Shown: positions 48,501 to 58,276, counted from the stretch's first letter. The stretch: 64,000 nt of DNA from Paratinospora sagittata (GCA_035771175.1 CM069612.1:28468150-28532149), one strand, 5' to 3'. A program made the numbers and translations. The notes: generated by a model not told the origin, from the sequence alone.

Positions 48501-49594
48501 ATGATGGCTTCTCCTCAGTCCTTTGTCACTTAGTGTCAAGTTTTATTCTAAATCAATGATGAAGCATTGTGCAAGAATTTTATGCAAAAACGTCTCATTG
48601 GAATGATGACCTATCTTTAAAAAGGGACCATCCAAATCTTATCAAAAGTACCATTTTCAATCAAGTTGCTTGCATTTGGAGCCTAATATGCTAATAGATT
48701 GGGCAGATAAAAGTTAAAGAACTCCTCCAATATGGGAAAATAATTACCGACTTAAGCATGAACGGAAATAAGTCCTCAAACTAGGATCAGCATCATGTAG
48801 AACCACCTCTCCAAAATCAAGGAAGAACTGAAGAATTGCCTAATTGAAACAATAGCCATGGATTAGCCCTTTAAATAAATAATGTCACTTCTCAAATACA
48901 AGAAAACCCAAAAAGATAACAAAGCATGTAAAACAGGCATTTATAGAATAAATTTAGCTATTTAAAATACCATATTCAACTTGTAATACTAAGGCGACTG
49001 AAAACCAATACTGTGAAACACAAATTCTAACTATTATTACAGTTAAATGTCTCTATTTTCTCCTCCTAGTAATAAATTTGCTAACTTTCTTCGTAATAAA
49101 GCACAAATAATGTCAAACACTACCGTAAAACCACAATTGAGTCAAAAAATTTCAATTGAGCCAAAGGAATTTCAGCAGAGAGACTAAGAAAACAAATAAT
49201 CACCAGCAAGAGAAGACCAGTAGAGTTCTGCGACTGAGAAAGCGATGCCACAGAACGCTGAAAGAGCTTGTTCATCTGTGGATACACCCTAGCCACCAAA
49301 TCCTCGGATTTCTCAGCCTTACATACCTCATGCAACTTTTTCACCTAACAAGTCAAAATATATACCAAAGAACCAAAATCACTAAAACATATCTACTATC
49401 TCACTGAGAGAAAACAAAATGAACTGAAAAAGATTTCCATAGAGAGATGAAAAACAGAGACATACGGATTGAAGGAGAGATGGATCGTAAGCAGAGCCAT
49501 TTGCAGAAGACGAATCTCGAGCGCTCAGAGACAACGATCGGAGATGAAATTCCCAATCTCGGTCTCGATCGACGGCCGCAGGTTGCTTCTCCAT
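31330..49594 (-). CDS. AP5Z1: AP-5 complex subunit zeta-1
   Basis: Sixteen exons (minus strand): 49594-49466, 49344-49204, 48839-48748, 45491-45395, 43953-43910, 42646-42558, 41372-41281, 41192-41046, 37414-37231, 37110-37034, 36337-36266, 34599-34552, 34455-34328, 34224-34065, 33972-33771, 31394-31330. All junctions keep frame and give 588 residues ending ENQPI. The protein is alpha-helical throughout. Segments such as DWEFHLRSLSLSARDS, KLHEVCKAEKSEDLVARVYP, VALEKVERSSGSLIGSSIA and the C-terminal FSFSDIIPRRENQPI match the plant AP-5 zeta protein as I remember it. In animals AP-5 zeta works with AP-5 beta, mu and sigma and with spatacsin/spastizin at late endosomes in retrieval to the Golgi; the plant role is inferred. 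Acidic Glu/Asp-rich residues in exon 8 (DSEAEDSDTID) may be a flexible loop. Introns total about 16.5 kb and are full of transposons, mostly without harm to splice sites. Confidence 0.92.
31555..31600 (-). mobile_element. (CAA)n tract, possible RTE LINE tail
   Basis: CAACAACAACGACAACAAC-type repeat, which on the minus strand is a GTT-rich tail as found at the 3' end of plant RTE LINEs. It lies in AP-5 zeta intron 15. It is only a short trace. Confidence 0.3.
31630..32102 (+). mobile_element. Solo LTR in AP-5 zeta intron 15
   Basis: A 473-bp unit begins TGATG and ends CATCA, an exact inverted end pair. It is flanked on both sides by the identical 5-mer CAAAC (31625-31629 and 32103-32107). A TATA-like TTATAAATAGGG lies at about 31958. 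There is no internal region or second LTR, so it fits a solo LTR left by LTR-LTR recombination. It is antisense to AP-5 zeta. The parent family is not identified. Confidence 0.85.
32345..32400 (-). mobile_element. Short RTE-type LINE 3' end fragment
   Basis: On the minus strand the text CCATGTAGTTAGGAAAAGGC then TTTATTGAGTT parallels the end of the RTE-like segment at 38756-38795 (CCATGTAGTTGGGAAAAGGC). It is only about 55 bp. Confidence 0.4.
32710..33055 (+). other. Pyrimidine-rich stretch in AP-5 zeta intron 15
   Basis: CT-rich sequence with overlapping open frames in several phases, which are low-complexity products. No gene. Confidence 0.5.
35466..35916. mobile_element. Near-palindromic 451-bp element with tRNA-like core
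   Basis: Arms of about 195 bp (35466-35660 and 35722-35916) are inverted copies at roughly 93-95% identity, far more GC-rich than the surroundings. Ends are TGTCACACC and GGTGTGACA. Identical CCACC 5-mers flank it (35461-35465, 35917-35921). The central 61 bp and arm edges contain a perfect Pol III A-box (TGGCTCAATGG, 35663-35673) and a B-box-like AGTTCGAACTT (35717-35727), 54 bp apart. The TG...CA ends and 5-bp duplication look like LTR-type integration, but the structure is a foldback. It lies in AP-5 zeta intron 11. Family unknown. Confidence 0.85.
38060..38310 (+). pseudogene. L1 LINE ORF2 fragment, part 1 (RT)
   Basis: Mixed frames contain SPSQGAF, then further on KANDLTKWSFLDFVLERKGF and WKRWITRHISSVLY. 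These follow the order of plant L1 reverse transcriptase ('PSQGAFVQGRQI', 'FEKAYDxVxWxFL'). It is frameshifted. It is cut at 38310 by the TRIM insertion and continues after about 39055. Confidence 0.8.
38387..38399 (+). promoter_or_regulatory. Primer-binding site of the TRIM
   Basis: TGGTATCAGAGCC directly after the 5' LTR; complementary to the 3' end of initiator methionine tRNA, as in most plant LTR elements. Confidence 0.8.
38553..38769 (+). pseudogene. RTE-type LINE C-terminal segment within the TRIM
   Basis: The frame reads RWFGHIQRRPLDAPVRKSD, then GNNRGRCKPK, a TGA where Trp is expected, and later ADLALKRVEWKKQIRVAGP. This is the typical C-terminal end of plant RTE LINE ORF2. It lies between the TRIM LTRs, so it was either captured by the TRIM or inserted later. 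Confidence 0.7.
38923..39054. other. Short insert between TRIM and resumed L1
   Basis: AT-rich sequence that includes, on the minus strand, CCATGTAGTTGGAAAAAGAC, another trace of the RTE 3' end. Confidence 0.35.
39055..40840 (+). pseudogene. L1 LINE ORF2 fragment, part 2 (RT to zf-RVT)
   Basis: Resumes with NGQPRSKIRGSRGLSKG, then KLVDRTRVVNMIRSFEVG. Further on are DFPWDKANGEFHDHLVAWDV, CVLCKMDLESIDHVFLHYA (the zf-RVT Cys/His motif) and IFLWMRNKKVKKPF. Many stops and frameshifts are present. Sense is opposite to AP-5 zeta. Together with 38060-38310 this is one old L1 insertion in intron 8. Confidence 0.8.
42479..42521. repeat. (TA)n microsatellite
   Basis: About 21 uninterrupted TA units in AP-5 zeta intron 6. 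Confidence 0.95.
46960..47137 (-). mobile_element. Au-type SINE
   Basis: On the minus strand it starts GGAGCCTTGGTGCAACGGTA (tRNA-like head with A-box), has the B-box-like GGTTCGAGTTG, then GTGGAAACAGTCTCTTGCA, GACCCTGCATAGG, and ends GTGAACCGGGTTGC plus a T run. The order and wording match the widespread plant Au SINE as I know it. It lies in AP-5 zeta intron 3, in the same sense as the gene. Confidence 0.9.
47873..47894. repeat. 22-bp perfect palindrome in GAGGC-rich cluster
   Basis: A perfect inverted repeat centred on CTTAAG with arms of CCTCAAGGC. Nearby (46630-46690 and 47850-47990) there are many GCCTCA/TGAGGC words, suggesting an old repeat of unknown type. Confidence 0.5.
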
Positions 49595-50819
49595 TTCGGA
49601 TTATTGAACCGAAGCTCTTCAATTTCTTTTGTTTCTTCGTTTCAGTGATGATTCGCCGAAAAGACAGAGAGATGGAGAGTGTTTGTATGATCGAGTCGAT
49701 CGTTCAATGTGTGGTGGTACAATTCGGGTATCTGTTACTCGAACGCGGGTGCGCAGCTCCAACAAATGACCCGAACCAACCCAACCGACCCGTAATATGT
49801 TTTAATATCAACCCGAACGATGGCGATCTCCAGCGTTGAGTACGACGGGTCCACTTTTTTTTTTTTTTTTTTTTTTGGGGTAGACCAAACGGACATGAAG
49901 ACGAGTTCACTCCTATTAATGCAGGGCACATTGCAACTATGTATACTACTCACATATAAAATAATAAAAAATATTTTTATTGCATTTATATAGAAGCCGA
50001 AGCTTAAATACCTTCGCAGGTGGGACTCTAGACTAGAGTTGCCTATTACGTATGGCCACTAATATAACCGGAACCCTGGCTTTTACTCCCATTTTTGGAG
50101 GCAGAGCCCCGTTACTGCTAACCTCGGCTGAAGACAAGATAAAATATTCTAAAAAAGGTTCTAGGTGCTCGAGCACTGAGACTTATGGGTCTCAAAATAA
50201 AGATTGAACATCCCTCTTTTTTCTTTTCTTTTTGAATATATATAGGAAGGGCGTCCGTCCTTCTAAAATTATAATTAATATTTTATTAAAAATCAAGTAT
50301 ATTAAATATTAATTTACTAAAATTAATATCTAACACATATAAATACATGAAAACACACTCTTCTAAATTTGTCACTCAAGCATTGATTTACAAAGTTAAA
50401 AATAAGGCTGTCAAATAATTTTTAAAAAGTTTAGTTGGACCTTTATTTTTGTTATAATGTTTAGTTGGATTCAAAATTACTACACATGTCTTACATATCT
50501 TAAAGTATCCAATAAATGATCTAATAAATACACATATGTAGTTGCACGTGTAGTTATAAATTTTTGCAGTTAAATTGTAAAAGTTGTAACTACATGAGTA
50601 ACTATACATGCATATTATTTGGATATTAGTGATTTATATATCTCAATTAATAAAAAAAAATTGTACCGTTTGAGGTTTGTCTAACAAAAAATTTTATCTT
50701 ACCCTAAATAAATTTCTTAGTTACGCCCCTAATTGCACCTATGTCGATACCCAAGCTCAAAGTACCTCAACAGATGGAGTCGATGACGTAAAGTTGCCTA
50801 GATCATCAAAGGCCACTAG
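49595..50819. other. AP-5 zeta 5' region and intergenic DNA
   Basis: The first part must contain the AP-5 zeta promoter and 5' UTR. A poly(T) run lies at 49855-49876. No core promoter element stands out, and no further exon was recognised up to the transposon stack. Confidence 0.45.
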
Positions 50820-52432
50820 TGTAACACCCAAGTTAATCATTTCTTCTCCATTCTTCCTCATTTTTCTTCCTTCTATTACTTTCCTTCATGCATGCAAACT
50901 GATTTTTGACCTAGGGTTTCCATGAATCCCAAAATTTTAGGGTCTTTGACCTAGGGTTTGTATGTATGGACCATTTTATGCTTGTTTTTCATGTTAATGA
51001 CCTTTCCTAACCTCAATCAACACTTAAGGGGTGTTTTCCATCTACAAATCCCGAAATTTAAGGGAGTGGTGGAAAACCAATGTTGGACTTAAGCTTTGAT
51101 TTTGAGATATGTTAATCTAGATGGTATGGGGAGTCCATAAATGATAAAACTCCCAATTTCTAATAAGAAAATGGTGGGTTTCATGGATTTGACCTAAACT
51201 AGAATTTTAGACCTAGGGTTTAGTATTCAAATTGTCTGTAAATTATGATGAATGCATGGGTAATTGTGGATGTATGACACTCCAAATTACTGATTTTGTT
51301 TAGTGGAAACCCTAGTGTAGAGAATTTTTGACCTAGGCTATGTAATTTGGCAATTCCCATGTGATTTGGGGATTTGCATATGATTTGGGGATTTTGCCCA
51401 AATTGAGGATTTTGACTTAAACTTGGTCAATTAATGAAATTGACTTGAAAAATAGTCTAATTGACCATAATTGTGATTGAATGTCATGTATTATAGTGGT
51501 TGGATCATGGGGATCAACCTATCACATTCAATTGGGTTAATTTTGGGATATATTGATATTAATTGGTTGAATTGAGCAATATGGAATTTGGCTCATGTGT
51601 ATAACCAATTTAGAATCTAATTGACTTTTGATTTGGGTTTAAACGTGGGTTTTTGGCACACTTTATGGCTGATTTTCAATTTGTGTAAACCATGTTATTT
51701 TTCAGGATTTGGTGATTGATCTAGTAACCCATATAATCAATTGGAGACTTTGGTGCTTGGGGTGATTTGAGGCATCCTTGTGTTTCTTGTAGTGATTAGA
51801 ATTGGAATTGGATTGGCTAAGCAAGTGTGAGTGTTCTTTTACTTTTGGATTTCTTTATATGTGGCATTGTATTACTTAAATTGATTTAAATTGATACATA
51901 TAAGTGTTATGCATGTTTTTAATGTTCCATGAAATGCATTTGAGCCTAATTCATAGGGTTAGCAATTTGGTTGGGTCTCCTAGTTGAGATTTACCTTAGA
52001 AAGTCTCGTAAGTCTACTGGTGATCCCCAGTTGTGGACCTGGCAGATGGTTTTATGGCTTATGTATAGGTAGGTTAGCTTAGGTTAATCCTACGTGTTGC
52101 ACGACCCCATAAATCCTATTAGAATACGAGTATTGTGTGTCGAATCGAGAGCTGTGTGTCGCGCACCAGGCCTTTGATCGTCCTTGCTCATGAGGTGTTA
52201 GGATTGCATGTGCATGATTATAAATGATATGCATTGTCTTGTTTATGACATGATGCATTATATTGGCATGTATGTAATCTTAATTCATAACCATTATACT
52301 TCAAATGTTTTTATGGTCTTGCCATGATTTTTATAAATGCACGAATATTGCTACTTGTAAACGACATTCACTGAGTTTGTTGTAGCTCACACCTCACCCT
52401 TTTCTTTCAGGATCTGATGGAAATGGTAAAGG
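50820..52432 (+). mobile_element. Gypsy-type LTR 1, left part
   Basis: Starts TGTAACACCCAAG. Near its end it has CACTGAGTTTGTTGTAGCTC and TTTCTTTCAGG, a layout shared with LTR 2 (minus strand 61846-59840). It is interrupted at 52432 by the nested gypsy element and continues at 57908. Total length without the insert is about 1.97 kb, close to the 2007 bp of LTR 2. No internal domains follow it. Confidence 0.75.
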
Positions 52433-52453
52433 TGTAATACCCTGTATTTCACA
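52433..52453 (+). repeat. Truncated 5' LTR of the nested gypsy element
   Basis: TGTAATACCCTGTATTTCAC is identical to the start of the LTR at 56179, but after an A tract it jumps to block B. The rest of the LTR and the primer-binding site are missing. Confidence 0.7.
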
Positions 52454-52466
52454 AAAAAAAAAAAAA

Positions 52467-52613
52467 CATTTTGATATATCTAAAACTATATATATGACTT
52501 CTATATATATAGTTAAGATTAAAAATAACTATATATGATTTTTATATAGTCTAAATTTCAAATATATATATATATATATATATATAGTTGCTTTATGAAA
52601 ACTATATATATAT
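52467..52613 (+). repeat. Block B, copy 1 (AT-rich gypsy leader)
   Basis: Begins CATTTTGATATATCTAAAAC and matches 57746-57892 almost base for base except for TA-run length. In the right copy it lies downstream of the primer-binding motif, which marks it as leader sequence. Confidence 0.75.
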
Positions 52614-52724
52614 TTATGATGAGATATGTCTATACATTCATAGGTGAATAAGACATATATGCATCAAATCACTAATGAAGAAAATTTCATGATGGCATAA
52701 ATATCAACAGAAAACTCGAAAATA

Positions 52725-55700
52725 ATGTCTAGAAGACAAGGCATAACTCTTAAATGTCCGAACATAAATATATATGCCGATCTTTTTGTGATGGATTTTG
52801 AAGACTTCGACATCATCCTCGGCATGGACTGGCTGGCACCACTGAATGCAAAGATCGACTGTATGAACAAGCAAGTTCAGTTAACTTTGCCTACAGGAGA
52901 GTTTGTCAAGATTCAGGGAACAAGCCAATGGATACACAAATCAACAGTTGCCCTTCTCAAGTCACAACTTCAAGCGTTGTCTCTTGGTAACGACTATGAA
53001 TCACCAGTTCTGTACCCTCCCGAAGTACGCGATGTTCCAGTCGTATCTGAATTCCCAACAGTTTTTCTTAATGACCTTCCTGGTCTACCTCCAGTTAGGG
53101 AATTCGATTTTGAAATCAACCTCATACCTGGGACAGGGCCTATCTCAATTCCACCCTACCGAATGTCAAATGTTGAACTGGTCGACTTAGACAAACAACT
53201 TAAGGAATTAGAGAGTAATGGCTTCATCCGAAAGAGTTCATCACCCTGGGGCGCTCCAGTTCTGTTTGTTCGCAAAAAGGATGGTTCGTTACGACTTTGC
53301 ATCGACTATCGCAAGTTGAATAACGTCACCATCAAGAACAGATATCCGTTACCCAGGATCGATGACTTGTTCGACCAACTTAGAGATGCCAAATACTTCT
53401 CTAAGATTGATTTACGGTCCGGTTATCACCAACTCCGGATCCGAGAATCGGACATCACCAAGACGGCGTTCAGAACTCGGTACGGTCATTACGAATTCTT
53501 AGTTATGCCGTTTGGTCTAACAAACGCCCCTGCAGCTTTCATGGATTTGATGAATCGCATATTCCGGTTATACTTAGATCAATTTGTGGTCGTTTTTGTG
53601 GATGACATCTTGATATATTCCTCCACCGAGGAAGACCATAAAATACATTTGAAGATAGTCCTCCAGACCTTGAGAAGCCACCAACTGTATGCAAAGTTGA
53701 GTAAATGCGAATTTTGGGCCAAGAGAGTTCAATTCCTAGGCCATGTGGTTTCCGGCAATGGCATTGAGGTAGATCCTTCTAAGGTTGAAGCAGTCTTAAA
53801 CTGGAAGCAGCCTACCACTGTTACTCAGATTAGGAGTTTTCTTGGTTTGGCTGGCTATTACAGACGCTTCATCAAGGATTTCTCAAAGATTGCTGAACCT
53901 ATGACCAAGCTCACTCGAAAAGACGTGCGTTTTATCTGAAATTCCGCCTGTGAAGCATCATTTCAAGAATTGAAGAAACGCCTCACGACAGCACCTGTAC
54001 TTATCCCTCCAAGACATGCAATTGGATTTTCATTATACACCGACGCCTCTCTCCAAGGCTTAGGTGTCGTGCTAATGCAAGAAGGCCAAGTGGTTGCATA
54101 TGCGTCCCGACAACTGAAGATTCATGAGGGTAATTACCCAACGCATGACTTGGAACTTGCCGCTGTCGTATTTGCACTCAAGTTATGGCGTCATTACCTA
54201 TACGGTGAACGGTTTGAGGTCTTCTCGGATCACAAGAGTCTTAAGTACATATACACTCAGCGAGACCTTAACCTCCGCCAAAGACGATGGTTGGAATTCT
54301 TGAAAGATTATGACTTTCAACTCCAGTACCATCCCGGAAAGGCCAATGTTGTGGCTGATGCCCTGAGTAGAAAATCTTATGTTGCTTGCACTCTTAACTA
54401 CGAAATGGAAAAGTTGGCTACAGAGTTGGAGAACTTTAACCTACAACTGAACATAGAGGGACCAAGACCACGACTCTCTCAATTGTCAGCTACCTCTGAC
54501 CTTATTCGCAAGATTTCAGCTACTCAAGCCAATGACCCTACGTTAATGGAGAAACGAGAACTTCTACTCAGCGAGCAAGACCTTCCTCATTGGTCAGTCT
54601 CTGACGACGGAGCCGTTTTCTATAAAAAACGTCTTTGTCTTCCGAACGATCCCGAGGTTCGGAAAGACGTGCTTACTGAGATGCACTGTTCGAGATACGC
54701 TATGCATCCTGGGGGTGACAAGATGTACCAGGATGTCAAGCGACAATTCTGGTTTTCTGGAATGAAGAAGGCAATTGCAGACTTCGTTGCCCGATGTCTT
54801 GTTTGCCAGAAAGTTAAGGCAGAACGAAGACTTTCCTCTGGCCTTCTCCAGCCGTTACCTATTGGAGAATGGAAATGGGAGAACATCGCAATGGATTTTG
54901 TTACAGCATTACCTCGAAATAATAAAGGGCAAGATGCTATCTGGGTTATCATTGACCGACTTACCAAGTCTGCACACTTCTTGCCAATAAAGTTCACGGA
55001 TAATCCCGCCAAACTTGCAGAACTCTATGAAAGAGATATCGTACGACTTCATGGCATACCACTCACGATCGTTTATGATCGAGACCCTCGATTCACATCC
55101 AACTTTTGGCAAAGTTTCCAAAATAGAATGGGTTCTAAGATCACTATGAGCACAGCCTTCCACCCTCAGACTGATGGGCAGTCAGAGCGGCTTATCCAAA
55201 TCTTAGAAGACATGTTACGATGCTGCATTTTAGACTTTCATGACGGATGGGCAAAGTATTTGCATCTAGCTGAGTTTGCATACAACAACAGCTACCAAAC
55301 TAGTATCGGCATGGCACTATACGAGGCTCTCTATGGTCGGCCTTGCAGATCTCTGATATGCTGGTTAGATATGACAGATCGACCGCAGTTAGGCCCTGAA
55401 CTAGTGCAAGAGACTTCTGAAAAGATCGCACTCGTAAAGGAACGGCTTCGTGTTGCACAAAGTCGACAGAAGAGCTATGCTGACAAGCGGCGACAACCTC
55501 TAGAATTTGATAAGGGAGACTTTGTTTTTCTGAAAGTCCAGCCCTCAAGAGGTGTCAAACGCTTTGGGATCAAAGGCAAGCTCTCCCCGCGATATATCGG
55601 TCCATTTTCGATCATTGAACGTATTGGCAAACTTGCTTATCGTCTGTCCCTTCCATCATCCATGCCTAAGGTTCATGACGTTTTTCACGTATCTATGCTT

Positions 55701-55940
55701 CGCAAGTATCTTCCTGATCCTTCGCATATCATCCCTTTAGTCGAGGTTCGAGTTGAGGAAGGAAATACGTACCAGGAGAAAGCAATCCAGATTTTAGATA
55801 GAAAAACTCAAGAACTACGGCGCCGTAGCATACCACTTGTGAAAGTGCTCTGCGATCACCACGGCGTAGAGGAAGCAACATGGGAACTAGAATCAACAAT
55901 TAAACAAAAATACCCTCAATTGTTTTCTAGTACCAACTGA
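52725..55940 (+). pseudogene. Gypsy pol pseudogene (PR C-end, RT, RNase H, integrase, chromo-like end)
   Basis: One reading frame throughout, broken only by a TGA at 53937-53939 where the family has Trp. In order: protease C-end ([11 protein letters not shown], with the active-site part lost); RT with [20 protein letters not shown] and the catalytic FVDD; RNase H with [10 protein letters not shown] and [19 protein letters not shown]. Next is the integrase zinc-binding region (HPGGDKM ... CLVCQK), then the integrase core with Asp residues in MDFVTALPR and [13 protein letters not shown] and Glu in [11 protein letters not shown]. The C-terminus ([16 protein letters not shown]) is chromodomain-like, placing it among chromoviruses. 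Gag and the upstream frame are absent; a TAA lies just before the frame. It is not functional as a unit. Confidence 0.9.
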
Positions 55941-56166
55941 TGAAGTGATACGTTGTATTATTTTCACTTATCAATATCAGGATGAAACATTGTTTACACC
56001 TATCTTGATACATTGTTCCACTTCAATAACTACCAGATGTCTGAAAATAATATCAATGGATAGAGTTTTGCACACATGCAGTGGCCTCATTCACAGCCTG
56101 CGGATACTTCTCAAGCCGGCAACCCCCATCACTACTTGACTTGATTTCGAGGGCGAAATCCCTTTA

Positions 56167-56176
56167 AGGGGGGTAG
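56167..56176 (+). promoter_or_regulatory. Polypurine tract of the gypsy element
   Basis: AGGGGGGTAG just before the LTR start at 56179; primes plus-strand synthesis in this class. Confidence 0.7.
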
Positions 56177-56259
56177 AGTGTAATACCCTGTATTTCACAA
56201 AAAAAAAAAAAAAAAAAAAACAATCACTATTTGAAATTTTTACTATTTGGGCAACGCCC

Positions 56260-56396
56260 GAACGTTCAGGCGGCATGCCAGAACGTTCAGGCGTCATGCC
56301 AGAACGTTCAGGCGCCTGCCAGAACGTTCAGGCGCCATGCCAGAACGTTCAGGCGCCCGCCAGAACGTTCAGGCGCCTGCCAGAACGTTCAGGCGC
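56260..56396 (+). repeat. Seven tandem copies of an about 20-bp unit in the LTR
   Basis: The unit core is GAACGTTCAGGCG, spaced 18-21 bp with CATGCCA or CTGCCA linkers. GAACGTTC is itself a palindrome. The array sits directly upstream of the TATA-like box, in the U3 position. It is GC- and CpG-rich, unlike its neighbours. Confidence 0.9.
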
Positions 56397-56892
56397 AAAA
56401 ATCTCTATATAAGAAACCTCCTCATTTCTCATTTCTCACACCAAATCACCTTCTCTTGTGATTTTTCTTCTCCTTTCCACGCTTTCTAAGTTTTTAGTTT
56501 TTGAGACTCTCTAATCGAGACTCTCGGTGCGGTGCAACAAAATTCTGTCCGGAGAAAAGCACCAGATCTGAAGGTGGGGAACGAAACATAGGTTTGCGTG
56601 TTTCATAACTTTTATTAAAGTTTACATTCAATTATTATTATGTCTACTATTCATTTACACTGCGTTATGTCAATAATGTTTATGACCTGAATGTCCTAAC
56701 TTTGCACGTCGTGATACCGACCCTGATAAGGATCACTAGACGTTGACAAAGTCAGTATAAATGTCAAGAAAAGACCAGACTAGTAGACTAAACTAGTTCA
56801 TGCATTGGCATCATACATATCACCACCTAGGGACGTATATGGTTTATGACTCATAGAATAGTTAGAAGCATTGCTCACTATTCATATTATTT

Positions 56893-57045
56893 CTCTGGAG
56901 AGGGACGTACATGAGAACTCGGCTACGCCGGGGAGGGACATCAGTACGTGAATCCAGAGCATCGTTCCTGAGGAGGGACGTACAGTGAGAACCTGGCTAC
57001 GCCGGGGGAAGGACACCTGTACGTGAACTCAGGCGATGTACGCTC
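56893..57045 (+). repeat. Two-copy repeat inside the gypsy LTR
   Basis: Two units share AGGGACGTACA, GAGAAC, GGCTACGCCGGGG and GTACGTGAA, offset by about 78 bp. Confidence 0.75.
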
Positions 57046-57479
57046 ATCAAACCATTAATACGTGACGGTGTCATGCATACATACATATTGATTGATTATG
57101 ATGCTTACATGTGTATTTAAGATATTTGATATTGAAGTATGCTTTATTAATTGTTATACTCATGCACTATTTACCCACTGAGCGCGTTAAGCTCACTCCA
57201 ATATTATCAAATCTTTCACAGGAAATTAGGGTGGACTGGGTGCAGGTTATGGGGCCCACATTTTGTACCCTTTGTATGATTCATTGGGGATTTTGGGAGT
57301 ATGTTCCCTTAACCATTTTATGTACAAAAGTATTCTGAATTATATGAAATCAGATTTGTACTGTGTACTGTATTTCCGTTGCGCACTCTGTTATTACCAT
57401 TATGATTGTTCCAAATGCGCGCCCCGTCCGAGAGTGTACCGCCGATTAAGGCGCAGTCCGGGCGGGGTGTGACATTTAA

Positions 57480-57491
57480 TGGTATCAGAGC
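57480..57491 (+). promoter_or_regulatory. Primer-binding motif downstream of the gypsy LTR
   Basis: TGGTATCAGAGC five bases after the LTR end. Its place after the right-hand LTR is unexpected for a simple element. Confidence 0.75.
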
Positions 57492-57745
57492 GTACGGTCC
57501 ACGGCCCGCCCAAGTCCACCAAATTAGGAAAAGAAACTATAGTTGATTTAAATATACATATAGTCATAATTTATTAGAAACTATATGTGTAGTTATTATT
57601 GAATATATGTATCTATATACATTAGTGTATATGAGGTACGTAAAAAAAAAAAAAAAAAATTCGAAAATTATTTATTCGAAAAAAAAAAAAAAAATTCGAA
57701 AATTTTTTTTTTCGAAAATTATTTATTCGATATAAAAAAAAAAAA

Positions 57746-57892
57746 CATTTTGATATATCTAAAACTATATATATGACTTCTATATATATAGTTAAGATTA
57801 AAAATAACTATATATGATTTTTATATAGTCTAAATTTCAAATATATATATATATAGTTGCTTTATGAAAACTATATATATATACATTTTGAT
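57746..57892 (+). repeat. Block B, copy 2
   Basis: Second copy of the AT-rich leader block at 52467, preceded by A runs and TTCGAAAA repeats. Confidence 0.75.
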
Positions 57893-57902
57893 ATATATTT
57901 CA

Positions 57903-58276
57903 AAAGGGAAGGCTTGACTGCGGAGCATACCTTGGTTTTTGTTGATGTAGGTGTTGTATATTTTCTTTTGTATTTTGATATTATGTGCATGATAACACCT
58001 AGTATATATATATTTAACACATAGATGGGATGTGTTAGATTTTGTATATTTTGTGGACTTCAGAAATTTTATTTTTGGTAAATTTGGATATGTAATATGT
58101 TTACTCATTGTTGATTATGTTTAGATGAATGTTAGATTAAGATTGTGTTTTATTGGGTTTAGTGTTGTATTAGGCTGACGGGACGTCAGGTGTACCGATG
58201 GAGGTATACTCGAGGATTCTGTGTCGGTCATGACGTCACGTATTGTGGGTCGTGACACGTATTGTGGGTCGTGACA
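57903..58276 (+). mobile_element. Gypsy-type LTR 1, right part
   Basis: Continues LTR 1 after the nested element. Parallels with LTR 2 include TAGATGGGATGTGT and GTGTCGGTCATG. It ends GTCGTGACA, where a 19-bp unit (CGTATTGTGGGTCGTGACA) is tandemly doubled (58257 or 58276 as end). No primer-binding site follows, so it is a solo LTR. Confidence 0.65.

Larger units (their letters stand above)
56179..57474 (+). repeat. Full LTR of the nested gypsy element
   Basis: 1296 bp, TGTAATACCC to GGTGTGACA. It contains an A tract, a seven-fold tandem repeat, a TATA-like TCTATATAAG at 56403-56412, two copies of a roughly 75-bp motif, and a terminal GTGACA followed by a primer-binding motif. Confidence 0.8.
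52433..57902 (+). mobile_element. Nested gypsy chromovirus remnant
   Basis: Starts TGTAATACCC at 52433 and ends TTTCA at 57902, with AAAGG on both sides (52428-52432 and 57903-57907). Order: 21-bp LTR start, A tract, AT-rich block B, pol lacking gag and the protease active site, polypurine tract (56167-56176), a 1296-bp LTR, a primer-binding motif, leader sequence and block B again. The element is thus rearranged. Pol is of the chromodomain-bearing Ty3/gypsy type. Confidence 0.8.

Noticed and set aside
49447..49839. Plus-strand frame opposite the first AP-5 zeta exon
   Set aside because: Antisense shadow of a confirmed exon and its 5' UTR.
56260..56396. CRISPR-like regular array
   Set aside because: Units are directly adjacent with linkers of only a few bases and lie in a plant LTR; no spacers.
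56231..56489. Overlapping frames in the LTR tandem array
   Set aside because: Repeats of a 20-bp unit read in two frames; not proteins.
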